Of a stretch of 64,000 bases of DNA, positions 52,895 to 62,879 are shown one piece after another (position 1 is the first letter of the stretch; the number at the start of each line of letters is the position of its first letter). The position numbers were made by a program, and so were the translations under genes. The stretch lies in assembly GCA_963555705.1 (NCBI GenBank), contig OY743174.1, positions 25,981,608 to 26,045,607 of the forward strand, in the 5' to 3' direction. This DNA is from Ligustrum vulgare. Its lineage: Eukaryota; Streptophyta; Magnoliopsida; Lamiales; Oleaceae. The notes under the pieces are model-generated. The model worked only from the letters and a program-made list of their open reading frames with translations, ran no database searches and was not told the DNA's origin.

Positions 52895-54788
52895 CTGTAA
52901 ATTCAATATTCCTGCTTAAAAAGTCCGAAAGATAATTATTAACACCTTTAATATGAATTATATCAAAATTATAAAACGCCAAATAGGCTTGCCATCTATG
53001 GAGCCTTCTATATTGAGGTTCAGGTGGTAATTTATTTTTTACTAAACCTGCAACTTGAGAATTATCAGTTTCAACAATGAATTTTTTAGATAATAAAAAC
53101 AATGAAAACTTATTTATTCCTCTGATAATTGCTAACAGTTCTTTCTCATGAGTAGTATAATTTATTTCTGCTTGATTAAACGTTCCACTTGAGTATCTAC
53201 AAATTTCATTAAGATCTGTTTTTAATATTGCTGCCCAATATTTATCCGAGGCATCAGTATTAACTATCAGATTATCTTTTTCATCTGGTAATCTTAATTT
53301 TGGTAAATTTTTACATTCTTCTTTTAGTGATTTGACAATTTCTGTATGTTCATCACTCCATCCTTTGGTATTTGTTTTCCTGAGTAAAATTTGAATTTTA
53401 TGTCTCTTTTTTGATAGATTTTCAATAAATCCTTCTGCATAATTTAAACATCCTAAAATTTTTTGTATTTGTTCTTTTGATTCTAATTTGTTTGGAAAAC
53501 TTTCTATCTTCTTAGATATATGAGTTTGTAATTTTATCCCCCTTTTATCTATTGATAATCCAAGAAAATCAATTTCTTGTTTTTCTATTATAGCTTTATT
53601 TTTTGAAAGAACAATTCCTTCTTTTTTGCATTCATTTATAAACTTAATTAAATGGTTTCTATGTTCTTCTCTATTATTAGAACATATTAATATGTCATCG
53701 ACATAGACGATTAAGAATTCATTAAATTTTCTAAATATGTTATCCATTCTTCTTTGATATATTTGTGGTGCATTTTTTAAACCAAATGGCATAACCATCC
53801 ATTCATACTTACCTTGGGGTGTACTAAATGATGTATATTGAATACTATCTTCTTCCATTTTTACTTGCCAAAATCCTGATTTGCAATCAAATTTAGAATA
53901 ATATTGCTTTCCTTTTGCAAGATTTATCAGTACCTCTTTATTTGGTAAAAAGTATCTATTAAATTTAGTATATTTGTTTAATTCTTTATAATTTATCACC
54001 ATTCTAGCTTTACCTCTTTTTTGTTCAGAATGTTTCATAACCATAAAAGCTGGACTACTATGGGGTCCATTACTGGGTCTGATTAATTTTTGGTTAAGTA
54101 ATTCTTTTATCTGAGTTTTAAATTCTTGCATATCTTTTATGGTATACATCATTGGTCTAACTCTTATAATAACATTTTCTGTTAATTCTATTCTAGCTTT
54201 TGGATGATGTGGTTTCCAAAATGATAGTGAATTTTCTCCACAAATTTTTTCTAGTTGATCAATGATTTTTTCCATGTTTATTTGTATGTTCGTTTTCAAG
54301 ACTTTTTTATACATTATTCTTTTATTTTTTATTTCATTTTGTGTAATTGGTTTTTTCTCCCATTTATCACCACGCTGTGTTGGCTGAACTCTGTAAGGTC
54401 GAAATTCTCTTGGTATTTTTAGTAAATGTGCATAAGGTGTTTGTAACATTATCATGTAATTATTTTGTTTATAATATTGAAATTGTTGTATAAAGTCATT
54501 TCCTAGTAATATATCACATTCTAATGTGTTATAATTATATACTTTATTTACAACTATTTGTTTACTCCCAAGTATTATATCAATTTTGTCAGCACTATTA
54601 ATTATATGAGTATTTTCTCCTGTTACTCCTGTAATTTTTATCTTTCCATTAGTATTCCATGATTTTATTAAGAAACTTTTGAATATTGTTATATCACTTC
54701 CCGTGTCAATTAATGCACATGTTATATTTGTTTCAACAACTGTAACTTGTATATAAACGGCTAATGGAAAACTTATTTGGTTATTCAT
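52887..54788 (-). CDS. Viral ORF8, protease-reverse transcriptase-RNase H, uninterrupted
   Basis: A 633-residue open frame. The aspartic protease comes first (ALIDTGSD, catalytic Asp at residue 28; ILLGND at 93-98). The reverse transcriptase follows: 'LNQKLIRPSNGPHSSPAFMV' at about 231-250, 'MVINYKELNKYT' at 263-274, 'MPFGLKNAPQIYQRRMD', and the catalytic YVDD at 362-365. RNase H has TDAS (Asp 512), 'THEKELLAI' (Glu in 548-550), TDN (Asp 575) and SDFLSR (Asp 622). No integrase domain follows, as expected for a pararetrovirus. It begins directly after ORF7 and overlaps ORF9 by 8 nt. The RT resembles badna-/tungro-/cavemovirus enzymes more than LTR retrotransposon enzymes. Confidence 0.93.
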   Translation of the reverse strand: MNNQISFPLAVYIQVTVVETNITCALIDTGSDITIFKSFLIKSWNTNGKIKITGVTGENTHIINSADKIDIILGSKQIVVNKVYNYNTLECDILLGNDFIQQFQYYKQNNYMIMLQTPYAHLLKIPREFRPYRVQPTQRGDKWEKKPITQNEIKNKRIMYKKVLKTNIQINMEKIIDQLEKICGENSLSFWKPHHPKARIELTENVIIRVRPMMYTIKDMQEFKTQIKELLNQKLIRPSNGPHSSPAFMVMKHSEQKRGKARMVINYKELNKYTKFNRYFLPNKEVLINLAKGKQYYSKFDCKSGFWQVKMEEDSIQYTSFSTPQGKYEWMVMPFGLKNAPQIYQRRMDNIFRKFNEFLIVYVDDILICSNNREEHRNHLIKFINECKKEGIVLSKNKAIIEKQEIDFLGLSIDKRGIKLQTHISKKIESFPNKLESKEQIQKILGCLNYAEGFIENLSKKRHKIQILLRKTNTKGWSDEHTEIVKSLKEECKNLPKLRLPDEKDNLIVNTDASDKYWAAILKTDLNEICRYSSGTFNQAEINYTTHEKELLAIIRGINKFSLFLLSKKFIVETDNSQVAGLVKNKLPPEPQYRRLHRWQAYLAFYNFDIIHIKGVNNYLSDFLSRNIEFTDG

Positions 54789-56114
54789 TTATTCAGCCTT
54801 TCTGCATAGTATAGTTTGACCATTATGAGTTATATATAATCCTTCACGTTTTATACTATAATCTTCTAGTCCATCTAGAAAGCTCATACCTAATAATACA
54901 TGAGGATTTGCCATACTACTATCTACATGACATGGTACTAGGAGATTTATTCCTCCTATTTTTATTGGTACTTTTACTTCAAGTTCAGTCATATGTATTT
55001 GTCCATCAAAATTTATATATCTATATGGATCGGTTCTATGAGATATTAGTCCTTTATTTCTATTTGAAGCTATATGATATTCACTAGCTCCTGTGTCAAT
55101 TAATATATTTGATCATTTTATATGTTCTATTCCATTAAAATATTCACCTTCTATTTTCATATTTCCAGCATTTCTATTAAGTTTTATTTCTTTTAAATTA
55201 CTAGTTTCTCCTAATTGTTTTCTATTAGGTAAACTTGCTGATCTCCTAATTAATCTGCCATCTTCAAATGTTATGTTATTATTAGGGTATTCTTCTTCTC
55301 GTAACTCTATGATTTCTGGTTTATTTTTTGTTATAGTAAGTTCATAATTTCTTGGAACTAAACTTATTTGTTTATCTGGTTCTACAGCTTTACCAAAATC
55401 TTTACATTCTTTATGAATTTCAATATATGGTTTTTTAGAATAAATGTTTCCATAATTAGAATTAGTAAATGTGTATAATGCCCTGTATTCTATAGTCATA
55501 ATTTTATCTCCTGGTTCCATTATATCATCTTTATGTAATTTGAAATGTAATCCTAAAACTTCATTAAAATTTCTATCTTTTAATGATATACAATATTTTG
55601 GGTAACATGTAAATATTAGTTTCTTATATGCTAGATTTCCTTCTACTGTTCCTAAATGACTGTCTTTTAAATTTATAATTCTTTCATCATGTAAACTTAC
55701 AGTCAAAGGCGAATCTAATCATTCTCTAAACAGGGATTTAAACATTATTTGGATACCTGCTAAGTAAACATATTGAATCTTTTCACTTTGTTTTCTATTA
55801 ATCTTTGTTAATAATTCTGCAACTGTATTTTTTGTTAAAAGATTTAATTTGTGTATTCCTTGAGTGGTTCTAACATCTATTGCTCTATCAATTTTATGAT
55901 ATTCATTTATTGCTACTTTTTCTCTTTTCCATATTCTGTCTAATATTTCCCATTTTCCTATTTTCAAATCTAAAGATAATTTTTGTATTTTTCTGAACTT
56001 ATTATTATCAAAAGTTACTTTTAATTCATAACCTTCTATTCCTTCATATTCTTGCTTATCTATATTCTTATTTGTTTCTATTTCTTCTATTTCTTTATTC
56101 TGATTCTGATTCAT
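54789..56114 (-). pseudogene. Viral ORF7, 30K movement protein fused to retropepsin-like domain, two in-frame stops
   Basis: It overlaps the coat ORF by 20 nt. The frame from ATG 56114 is interrupted by TGA at 55719-55721 and at 55113-55115. The first two parts carry features of the caulimovirid 30K movement protein: 'IDVRTTQGIHKLNLL', 'GNLAYKKLIFTCYPKYCISL' and 'YRALYTFTNSN'. Such proteins build or modify plasmodesmal tubules. After the second stop the same frame contains an aspartic-protease-like signature (ILIDTGAS; DTGA at 55086-55097) and 'VLLGMSFL', the arrangement of a retropepsin fold. This is separate from the protease in ORF8. It ends one base before the ORF8 start. Confidence 0.8.
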
Positions 56115-57438
56115 TGTTTTCTGAATCTGTTTCGCTTATATAGACTTCTTGATCATAGTATTCTTCAATATCTGATATTTCACTTAGTTCACTTTCTATT
56201 TCTAGATATTCATTTTGTAATATTTTAACTTTCTTTTTGTTACAATCAGGGCTTATATGTCCCATTTCTCCACAATTCCAACATTTGCATTGACTTTTAT
56301 CTTTCTTATAAGTTTTATTTTTCTGTTTTTTATTTGGATTATATCTTCTTTTGTAATATCTCCTCTTAGGTTTTATATATCTTTTTCTGAAGTTTTTGAA
56401 TTTTTTAAATTTTCTATTTTTAAATTTTCTTTTATTATTATATTTTCTTCTTTCAGGGTTACATCCCCATTGGGTAGGTTTTTCCATATCTTCACAACAT
56501 ATTCTGGTTAATTTTCATGATTTCTTTAATAATTGTCTGTGTTGACATATATATGCTAATCTTTCAAATAAGAATTTTATCCTTGATCCTAATGTTCTAG
56601 GTGTTCTAGGGTTATCTCTAATAAATTTTTCAAATTCTATTTTAAAGTATATTCCCCATGAACCTGGTAATTTATTGTAATACATATCTCTATATACTTC
56701 TTGGTTTTCATTACTATAGAATTGGACATAATAGTATTCTTTAAATTCACAAGTATATTCTTTAATTTTACACATATCACATATTGTTAAATTTATTAAT
56801 CTTACTCTTGCATTATCTTTTTCTCTTATTGATTCTGCTTCAGAATTACTTATCCAATTTTCTCCTAAAAATTCATCCGCAATATAATCTACTATCTTTT
56901 CTATTCCTTTTCTATCTGATTTTATTAGTTCTGTCTGTACATTTCTTCTTATTAATGCTTTTGTATCACTACTTATTCCTTCCCACCAATTTCTAACATG
57001 TCCTTCAAAAGATACTATTAAAAAATTTATCATTCTATCAGTATTTTCCCATGTATCATCTTTATTGTATAAAAAGAATAGTATCATTGAATCTGCCCAA
57101 TTTAATAAGGCTTTTTTAGTATCTATTTTACAATCAAGATCTAATTTTGTTCCTCCATGATTAATAGGTTTATCATAGTTATTATTTGGTTTAAATCTAT
57201 CTTTATATTTATTTCCTCTAGGTGGTTGTCTATCTCTGATTCTATCATAATATTGTCGGTGTGGTTTGTTATATAAGGGTGCATAACTTTCATCTGGATC
57301 TGGTAATTCTTGTTTAGAAGTTCTTATAGGAGCAGGGTTAGGTGCTCCTCCAGTATTCATTAAAACTTGGTATTCATTAAAGTTTTCTATACTTAACTGG
57401 TCAAAATTTTCTATAAGCAAATCTAATTCTTCATTCAT
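56095..57438 (-). pseudogene. Viral ORF6, coat protein with CCHC zinc knuckle, one in-frame stop
   Basis: A 448-codon frame from ATG 57438, interrupted by TGA at 56515-56517 between the capsid core and the nucleic-acid-binding tail. The N-terminus is acidic. The core (about residues 95-290) has a gag/coat-like segment with 'NWADSMILFFLYNKDDTW' and 'EGHVRNWWEGIS'. After the stop the frame continues with a strongly basic Arg/Lys/Asn tract. The knuckle CWNCGEMGHISPDC follows (56242-56283), and then an acidic Glu/Ser tail. This order is typical of Caulimoviridae coat proteins. Because of the stop this copy could give only a protein lacking the RNA-binding part. Confidence 0.85.
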
Positions 57439-57820
57439 TTTTGTCTTGTTCTTCTTCAATTTTTTCTTCATCTTTTAATTTTCCTAAAGTTTTTTCTATA
57501 GATTTTTGTAATTCTAATTCTTCCTCTAATATTTTTGGTAATATGTTTCTTCTAAATTCATCTTCCATACTTCCTGCTTCTATTATAATTTTTTCTTGTT
57601 CGAAATGCTTCTTTCCTATTCTAAGTATTTCTTTTTCTATGAGTTTTTTGTCTATTTTCTTATCTTTGCTTTTATTATTTTCTTTGAATTCTCTAATCTC
57701 TAGTTTTAGTATATTTATATCATTTCTTACTTATTTTAATTCATTTTTTACTTCTTGTACATCACTTATTAATGTTTTTATTAATGTTTTTAAATCTTCA
57801 ATATATTCACTTATCGACAT
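57431..57820 (-). pseudogene. Viral ORF5, coiled-coil protein, one in-frame stop
   Basis: A 130-codon frame including its stop, starting at ATG 57820 and broken by TAA at 57731-57733 (codon 30). The product would be Lys/Glu-rich and helical throughout, a second coiled-coil candidate next to ORF4. Its end overlaps the coat-protein start by 8 nt (AATGAATGA). Function unknown; a virion-associated role is a guess from position. Confidence 0.6.
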
Positions 57821-57821
57821 T

Positions 57822-58073
57822 TTATACTCTTGATTTTTGAGTTTTTTGTACCTTAAATAGTCTGTCATACATATCATCTATTTTTATTTCTAACTTTTTG
57901 ATTCTTTCTTCTATTGATATGATTTTTTCATTTTCATTCTTTCTTATTTTTTCATTTAACCTATCTATTTTTTCTATAATTATTCCAATTTTATCTTGAT
58001 TAATCAATTCTCCTGATTTTCTTTGGAATTCTTTTAAAAAATTTTCATCTATATTTTTAGTCTCTCCTATCAT
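57822..58073 (-). CDS. Viral ORF4, 83 aa, coiled-coil protein
   Basis: It begins immediately after the ORF3 stop. The sequence shows regular heptads ('IEKIDRLNEKIRKNENEK', 'IEERIKKLEIKIDDMYDRL') over most of its length, with a basic C-terminus. This resembles small virion-associated coiled-coil proteins of caulimovirids by character only. It is uninterrupted and one nucleotide separates it from ORF5. Confidence 0.6.
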   Translation of the reverse strand: MIGETKNIDENFLKEFQRKSGELINQDKIGIIIEKIDRLNEKIRKNENEKIISIEERIKKLEIKIDDMYDRLFKVQKTQKSRV

Positions 58074-58391
58074 TTATTTTAATTCTTTAAATTGTATTGT
58101 TAGTTTATTTTGAATATTTTGTAATTTTTCTTTAATATTCATGTCCTGTATATTTAATTGTTGTAATTCTTCGATAGCTAATTTATCTTGTAAATTTATG
58201 TTTTTATATGTTTGCCATAAAAATGCACTTATCCAATTTAATTGCATGTTAAGAAATCCATCAGATTCTCCCCATGAGCTTAATGGTTGAAACATAGTTG
58301 TATTAGCTCCTTTTATTTGATAAGATCCAACTGGAAGTTTTATATTTTCTATTATTTGTTTTTCAAATTTTATTTCTGGAAATTCTGTCAT
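58074..58391 (-). CDS. Viral ORF3, 105 aa, possible badnavirus-P1-like
   Basis: Contains a short conserved-looking core 'FQPLSSWGESDGFLNMQLNW' (residues about 34-53) followed by a helical, heptad-rich tail ('DMNIKEKLQNIQNKL'). The size, position before a coiled-coil ORF and tail resemble the first small ORFs of badna- and tungroviruses, but I cannot confirm homology. It starts on the TAATG overlap with ORF2 and abuts ORF4. It is uninterrupted. Confidence 0.55.
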   Translation of the reverse strand: MTEFPEIKFEKQIIENIKLPVGSYQIKGANTTMFQPLSSWGESDGFLNMQLNWISAFLWQTYKNINLQDKLAIEELQQLNIQDMNIKEKLQNIQNKLTIQFKELK

Positions 58392-58816
58392 TAATTTCTT
58401 CCTTTAATATGTTCGATTTCTAAAATAAGTTCTGTTTCATATTTTGCTTCTTTATAATTCATTATTTGATATTCACAATATTCTTCTATTGATCCAATCA
58501 TTGATTTTCTATGATATATTCTATAATATTTTAGATAGTCTTCCAATGTGTTTGTTTTATCATATTTTTCTTTTCTAGTTTTTTCTTTATCTTCTAAAAT
58601 CGTTTGAATTTTTAGTAATTGTTTTAAAATTCTATCAAAATATTCTCTCTTTTTCTCCAATAATCTTAATCTTAATTTTTCTTGCCGTTTTATATTTCTT
58701 TCTTCTCTTATTTGGTCCATTAAATTTCTTCTTTGTTCTACTATTAAATCTAATTTTTCATTTGTTTCTATGCCTAGATATCTAATTAATTGAGGATCTG
58801 CTCTATGATAATCCAT
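58391..58816 (-). CDS. Viral ORF2, 141 aa, coiled-coil protein, unknown
   Basis: Highly charged and helical (LRLRLLEKKREYFDRILKQL; 'EDKEKTRKEKYDKT'), consistent with a coiled coil in residues about 28-80. The C-terminal part has a Tyr-rich 'DYLKYYRIYHRK' segment. I recognise no family. The stop codon overlaps the next start as TAATG. It is uninterrupted. Confidence 0.6.
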   Translation of the reverse strand: MDYHRADPQLIRYLGIETNEKLDLIVEQRRNLMDQIREERNIKRQEKLRLRLLEKKREYFDRILKQLLKIQTILEDKEKTRKEKYDKTNTLEDYLKYYRIYHRKSMIGSIEEYCEYQIMNYKEAKYETELILEIEHIKGRN

Positions 58817-59009
58817 TTCTATAATCTTTATATAACTCTTCTAGTATATCTTTGTGGATTAAATCTAATATTTCGTTTATGATAAAATCTTCTTTTATTA
58901 TATCGAAATTTATTAGATCATATATTTCTCTTCTTATATCTTTGTCTAAATCTTTTAAAGTTCTCAAGATTTCTATTTTATAATTATCGGGTAGTGTTAA
59001 TGTATGCAT
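58803..59009 (-). CDS. Viral ORF1, 68 aa, unknown
   Basis: The first ORF after the primer site. I chose ATG 59009 over the in-frame TTG at 59018. It is Leu/Ile/Asp-rich and probably all helical ('LKDLDKDIRREIYDLI', then 'ILDLIHKDILEEL'). No family is recognised. It overlaps ORF2 by 14 nt, which suits reinitiation-type translation of a polycistronic RNA. It is uninterrupted. Confidence 0.6.
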   Translation of the reverse strand: MHTLTLPDNYKIEILRTLKDLDKDIRREIYDLINFDIIKEDFIINEILDLIHKDILEELYKDYRNGLS

Positions 59010-59088
59010 AATTATCAATCTTGATGTATATATTATATATTCATTTTTAATTTGTGTTATAATATTTATCTTTTAGATCTGCCACATG

Positions 59089-59100
59089 GCTCTGATACCA
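59089..59100 (-). other. Pararetroviral primer-binding site (tRNA-Met)
   Basis: The minus-strand TGGTATCAGAGC matches the conserved Caulimoviridae site complementary to initiator tRNA-Met. By convention this is position 1 of such genomes and the site of the minus-strand DNA discontinuity. It lies 80 nt before the first ORF, and no viral-like sequence is recognisable beyond it. Confidence 0.9.
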
Positions 59101-60860
59101 TAAAAGTGAGGGTGCTACTATGAGCGAACAAAAATCAAATAAAATCATAAATAAAATTAATAAAATTTCAAGGACTAGGTTGTAACTTTTCTAAATCTTA
59201 ATGGGTTTAATTGAAATATGATATATAAGGATATTTGTGGTATTTTATAGTGATTAAGGCTATTTTTAAAAGATATAAAATTGTTAGGATATTTTCAAAA
59301 ATTGGTATGTTTTTAAGGGTATTGATATGTATTTCCTCAGGAAAAATTCAGGAGAAACTGGAAATCAGAGTCCTCAAGCTTTACATGTTATAGCATATAG
59401 GTCTTTAAGTTACAAATTAATGCATACGAGTCCCTTACAATATATAATGGTGGTTGTGCATATATTATTTGTAAGCATGTTTGAGCCAAAATATACACAC
59501 ATACACCCACAACACAGATTGATCTTCGTACTATTTACTTCTACAATTTTTGTGCATAGGAGCTTTGAGTGGAGGTGACAGATTTGTAAAAAATGATGGA
59601 TTATGACGAGAGATGAGACAACGTGTGGTATTTGTCATTGGAGGAGTATGGTAGTGTGATATTAAGTTTGCTAATGTTACACCCCGTGTGATATACAATC
59701 ATTTGTTACTCACATATATCGAATTGCTATCTCAATATATGAAATCAATATGTTTAATTAAAAATGAGAAACGAAGGAAGATAATTAGCCTATGTTCGGC
59801 TGCTCGAGCAGCAACCGTTTATTTCTGTGTTCGGTGTAAGATTTGTGGTTAAAACTTGAAAAGAAAAAATGTGTATGGTTAATTACAAAAAAGGTACAGT
59901 TACACAAATCTTTCCAAATAAAGGCAGACCAAGAAATTTCGAGACCAAGAAAACACGACTATTTAAAAATCTGCATTCAATTGGATTATTTTAAATCTGA
60001 ATTTTGTCCAAAATAAATAATAAATAATTAATTAATACTATTAATTACCATTTATCAATGTTTTCGTTTGTCTTTGTGTGTAACATTAAAAGCTTTAAAA
60101 GCTACTTAAAAGTAAATCGTTATCTTTATTCTTTTATATACATATATAAACACACATACATATAAAAGAAGAAGTGAGCAGAAAGAGTCTCTACAAAGTG
60201 CATTTCCCTCCTAATTTTAGTATATAATTTCTTAAGTTTTTTTTTTGTCTCAATATTTTCCTTTTTCTAGAATTCTGTATGTTAAATAAAAAAAATGAAA
60301 TTGAAAATAGTGAATACAATAATTGGTCAGTGTGTACTGCATTTTTCCATGCAACATGCATAACCGTATACAACACTTGGAATTATAAAGTGACTCTTTG
60401 TCTTCATGAAAGTCAAACAAATTCCAAAATCCTTTTACTGAATATACTACATTCAAATATGAGTATAATAAAAAAACATCTGCCATTTATTCACATATTA
60501 TGCGTCTGATATCTTCCACTTGCACAGAGCAACATCAAAAGACCGAGCAACATCAAAAGCAAAATGCATATGTTAAAGTATGTTGATGACAATCGTTCCG
60601 ACTGGTAAGTCAGGGTTAAGGTGACGCGTAAATGTGATGTGTCGAGCTTCTACAACCAGTCTGAAATATACAATGTCTAACTATTACTAATCGAACAAGA
60701 GGTATGTCAAAGTTGTTCCAGTATGATACTACTACGGTTGAATTTAATATCAATTTTCACGTATATTTAAGTTACAAAATGAAACTATTATTCTAAAATT
60801 GCTTGTATTTTTTTTAAACTTTTAGTTCTTTGTGCTGACATTTTTTTTTTACTTTTCCGT
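59101..60860. other. Flank beyond the viral end, no gene
   Basis: AT-rich sequence without a credible coding region. Short frames at 59327-59578 and 60190-60509 are not recognisable. If the virus inserted into the F-box promoter, the displaced original upstream region would begin here. Confidence 0.45.
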
Positions 60861-60864
60861 CGCA

Positions 60865-60898
60865 TTCAAATATTGTGCACCCATTACTATTTAATTGT

Positions 60899-60949
<51 letters not shown>

Positions 60950-61490
60950 AAATTTGTATACGTACATATTAAATGAGTAATGTTCATTATGTATTTGTTG
61001 TTTACGGATTCCTACGTGATTTTTTGTTTTATTCACTTTATTTTTTGTCGTATTAGATAATCTTTTTAATGAGAACTGTTAATGCAAGAATGGGTTTTGT
61101 ATTTTTTTTTCCTTTCTGTTCTTTTTTTCCCCACACTTGAGATGATATTATGAAATAAATTAATATTTTTTTACATTTTAAATTTTTTTCTACTATTCGA
61201 ATCCTTTGCACCCATTACTGATTGATTGTCATTTTTTTTTAAACTTGTACAGGTACATATTAAATTAGCAGTGTTCATTTTGTATTTGTTGTTTATGGAT
61301 TTCTACGTGATTTTTTGTTTTGTTCATTTTTTTAATTTTTTTTGTCAGTGAATTGCACTTCTTATTACTTTATTTTTTGTCGTAGTACATAATCTTTTAA
61401 TGCAAGAATGGGTTTTGTATTTTTTTTTCATTATGTTCTTTTTTTTCCCACTTGAGATGATATTATGAAATAAATTATTATGTGTTTACA
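60865..61490. repeat. ~300-bp direct duplication
   Basis: Two copies (about 60865-61195 and 61196-61490) share 'gcacccattact', 'gtatttgttgttta', 'aatgcaagaatgggttttgtattttt' and 'cttgagatgatattatgaaataaatta'. Copy one carries an extra (AT)n run (60900-60944). They lie upstream of the Helitron helicase remnant, where introns of Helitron genes often lie. Confidence 0.75.
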
Positions 61491-61879
61491 TTTTAAAAAA
61501 ATTGATTATTCGTATAGATCTGTTAGTGTACTGTAGTAGTTATAAAGCTTATCATTTAAATTTTTTCTACTATTACCGTTTGTTTACTGTATGTAAACAA
61601 ATTATTATGTTAACGAACTGATTAGGTTTATAAAGATTTGGTGTTTACGGATTTAAACATGTTTTATTTGTTTATTTATTTATTTTAATTTCCTTTGAAG
61701 GAGATTTTAGGCAAATATTGTTAGTAATTTCAAAAGGAAGTAGGCAAGGTATTGTGCATGCGACTATCAATTTGTTGTACTTGTGGAGTTATTGCAGAGT
61801 TTTGAAGCTAAAAAAAAAACATGCGTCTTCAAAGTATTGGTTGTGATAATCGCTGCAAAGAGTTGAGATCATTTTCATA

Positions 61880-62711
61880 ATGTATCTTAAGCATGGGTGA
61901 TGGTGCATTGGGCGGTGACAATGATGGACATGCAAACGTAGTTATCCCAGATGATCTTTTGATCTAAGGGGTCGAACAATTTGCTCGAGTCAATTGTTGA
62001 AAGTACATATCCAAGTTTCTTGGATAAAATTAATGACGAGGCATACTTGCAGGGCAGAGCCATACTTGCTCCAACACTAGATATTGTTAAATCCGTCAAC
62101 GATTATATGGTTTCAATGAATTGTGGTGAAGGGAAGATATATTTAAGTTCAGATTCTACATGCAAGTCAGATACCAATTTTGGTCTTTTGGGAGATCTTC
62201 ATTCACCATAATTTTTAAACAGCAAAAAATGTTCTAGCATCCCAAACCACGAGTTAAAATTGAAAATTGGTGTTCCAATTATGTTATTGAGAAATATTGA
62301 TCACACTGTAGGCCTCTGTAATGGAACCAGACTTATTGTAACAAGGCTTGGGAGCCATGTTATAGAGGCTAAAATTTTGTCTGGAATTAACGCTGGACAG
62401 AAGGTTTTTAACTTTTTATACCAATGATGTCATTAACTCCATCTGATCCTAGAATCCCATTTAGGTTTCGAAGAAGACAGTTTCATTTGATTGTTTCATA
62501 CGCAATAACAATTAAGAAGAGCCAAGGACAGTTGCTATCCCATGTTGGACTTTTCTTGAAGAGACCCGTTTTCAATCATTGCCAACTATACGTTGCTGTG
62601 TCGAGAGTCACCAATAGAGTTGGATTGAAAATTCTTATACGTGACAAAGATGGTGAACAGACGAATACAACAACTAATGTTGTTCACAAAGAAGTTTTCC
62701 GTAATTTGTAG
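61880..62711 (+). pseudogene. Helitron Pif1-type helicase, C-terminal remnant
   Basis: Recognisable in pieces: 'AYLQGRAILAPTLDIVKSVNDYM' and 'YLSSDS' (61981-62211), then after a stop 'CSSIPNHELKLKIGVPIMLLRNIDHTVGLCNGTRLIVTRLG'-type sequence. A frameshifted end follows (62424-62711) with 'MSLTPSDPRIPFRFRRRQFHL', 'TIKKSQGQ' and 'QLYVAVSRVTNR'. These are helicase motifs of plant RepHel Helitrons. Rep and the N-terminal helicase motifs are not seen. Stops and frameshifts make it non-functional. Confidence 0.85.
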
Positions 62712-62852
62712 TAATTGTAATCATTTGTAACATTCTATATTTATGAGTTATATCACGGTACTTTATTTGTTACGTTCTTATTCTAATTATAAATGCGAAT
62801 AGTTCTTCTACGTTATATATGTACAAATATTTACTTTAGAAAATGATACATT

Positions 62853-62879
62853 CCGTGCATCGTACGGGTAGAAAACTAA
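62853..62879 (+). mobile_element. Helitron 3' terminus (hairpin plus CTAA)
   Basis: A short stem CCGT...ACGG (62853-62867) is followed after about ten bases by CTAA and then T, the usual Helitron 3' end and A/T target arrangement. It fits the helicase remnant just upstream. No matching 5' TC terminus was identified. Confidence 0.65.

Larger units (their letters stand above)
49416..59100 (-). mobile_element. Endogenous pararetrovirus (Caulimoviridae-like), ~9.7 kb
   Basis: A minus-strand block of strongly A-biased coding sequence. From 59100 downward it holds a primer-binding site, five small ORFs, coat protein, movement protein-protease, protease-RT-RNase H, a terminal transactivator-position ORF, a promoter/polyadenylation region, and five more small ORFs ending at 49416. 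There is no integrase and there are no LTRs, which separates it from LTR retrotransposons. The gene order coat, movement, polymerase resembles cavemo- and solendoviruses, but the many separate small ORFs recall soymo-/caulimovirus style. If the two ends were joined as a circle, the promoter would drive RNA through the small ORFs to the primer site. In-frame stops occur in ORFs 5, 6, 7 (two) and 14, so this copy is not intact as it stands. Confidence 0.9.

Noticed and set aside
57441..57833. Ser/Ile-rich plus-strand frame of 130 codons
   Set aside because: Antisense of the Lys/Glu-rich viral ORF5; its composition is the expected mirror of AT-rich coiled-coil coding.
43799..62879. A single giant Helitron from the 43.8-kb lead to the 62.9-kb terminus
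   Set aside because: Exons 1 and 2 of the host gene and the whole viral insertion lie between, and the gene continues in order outside it; a Helitron of that span is not supported.
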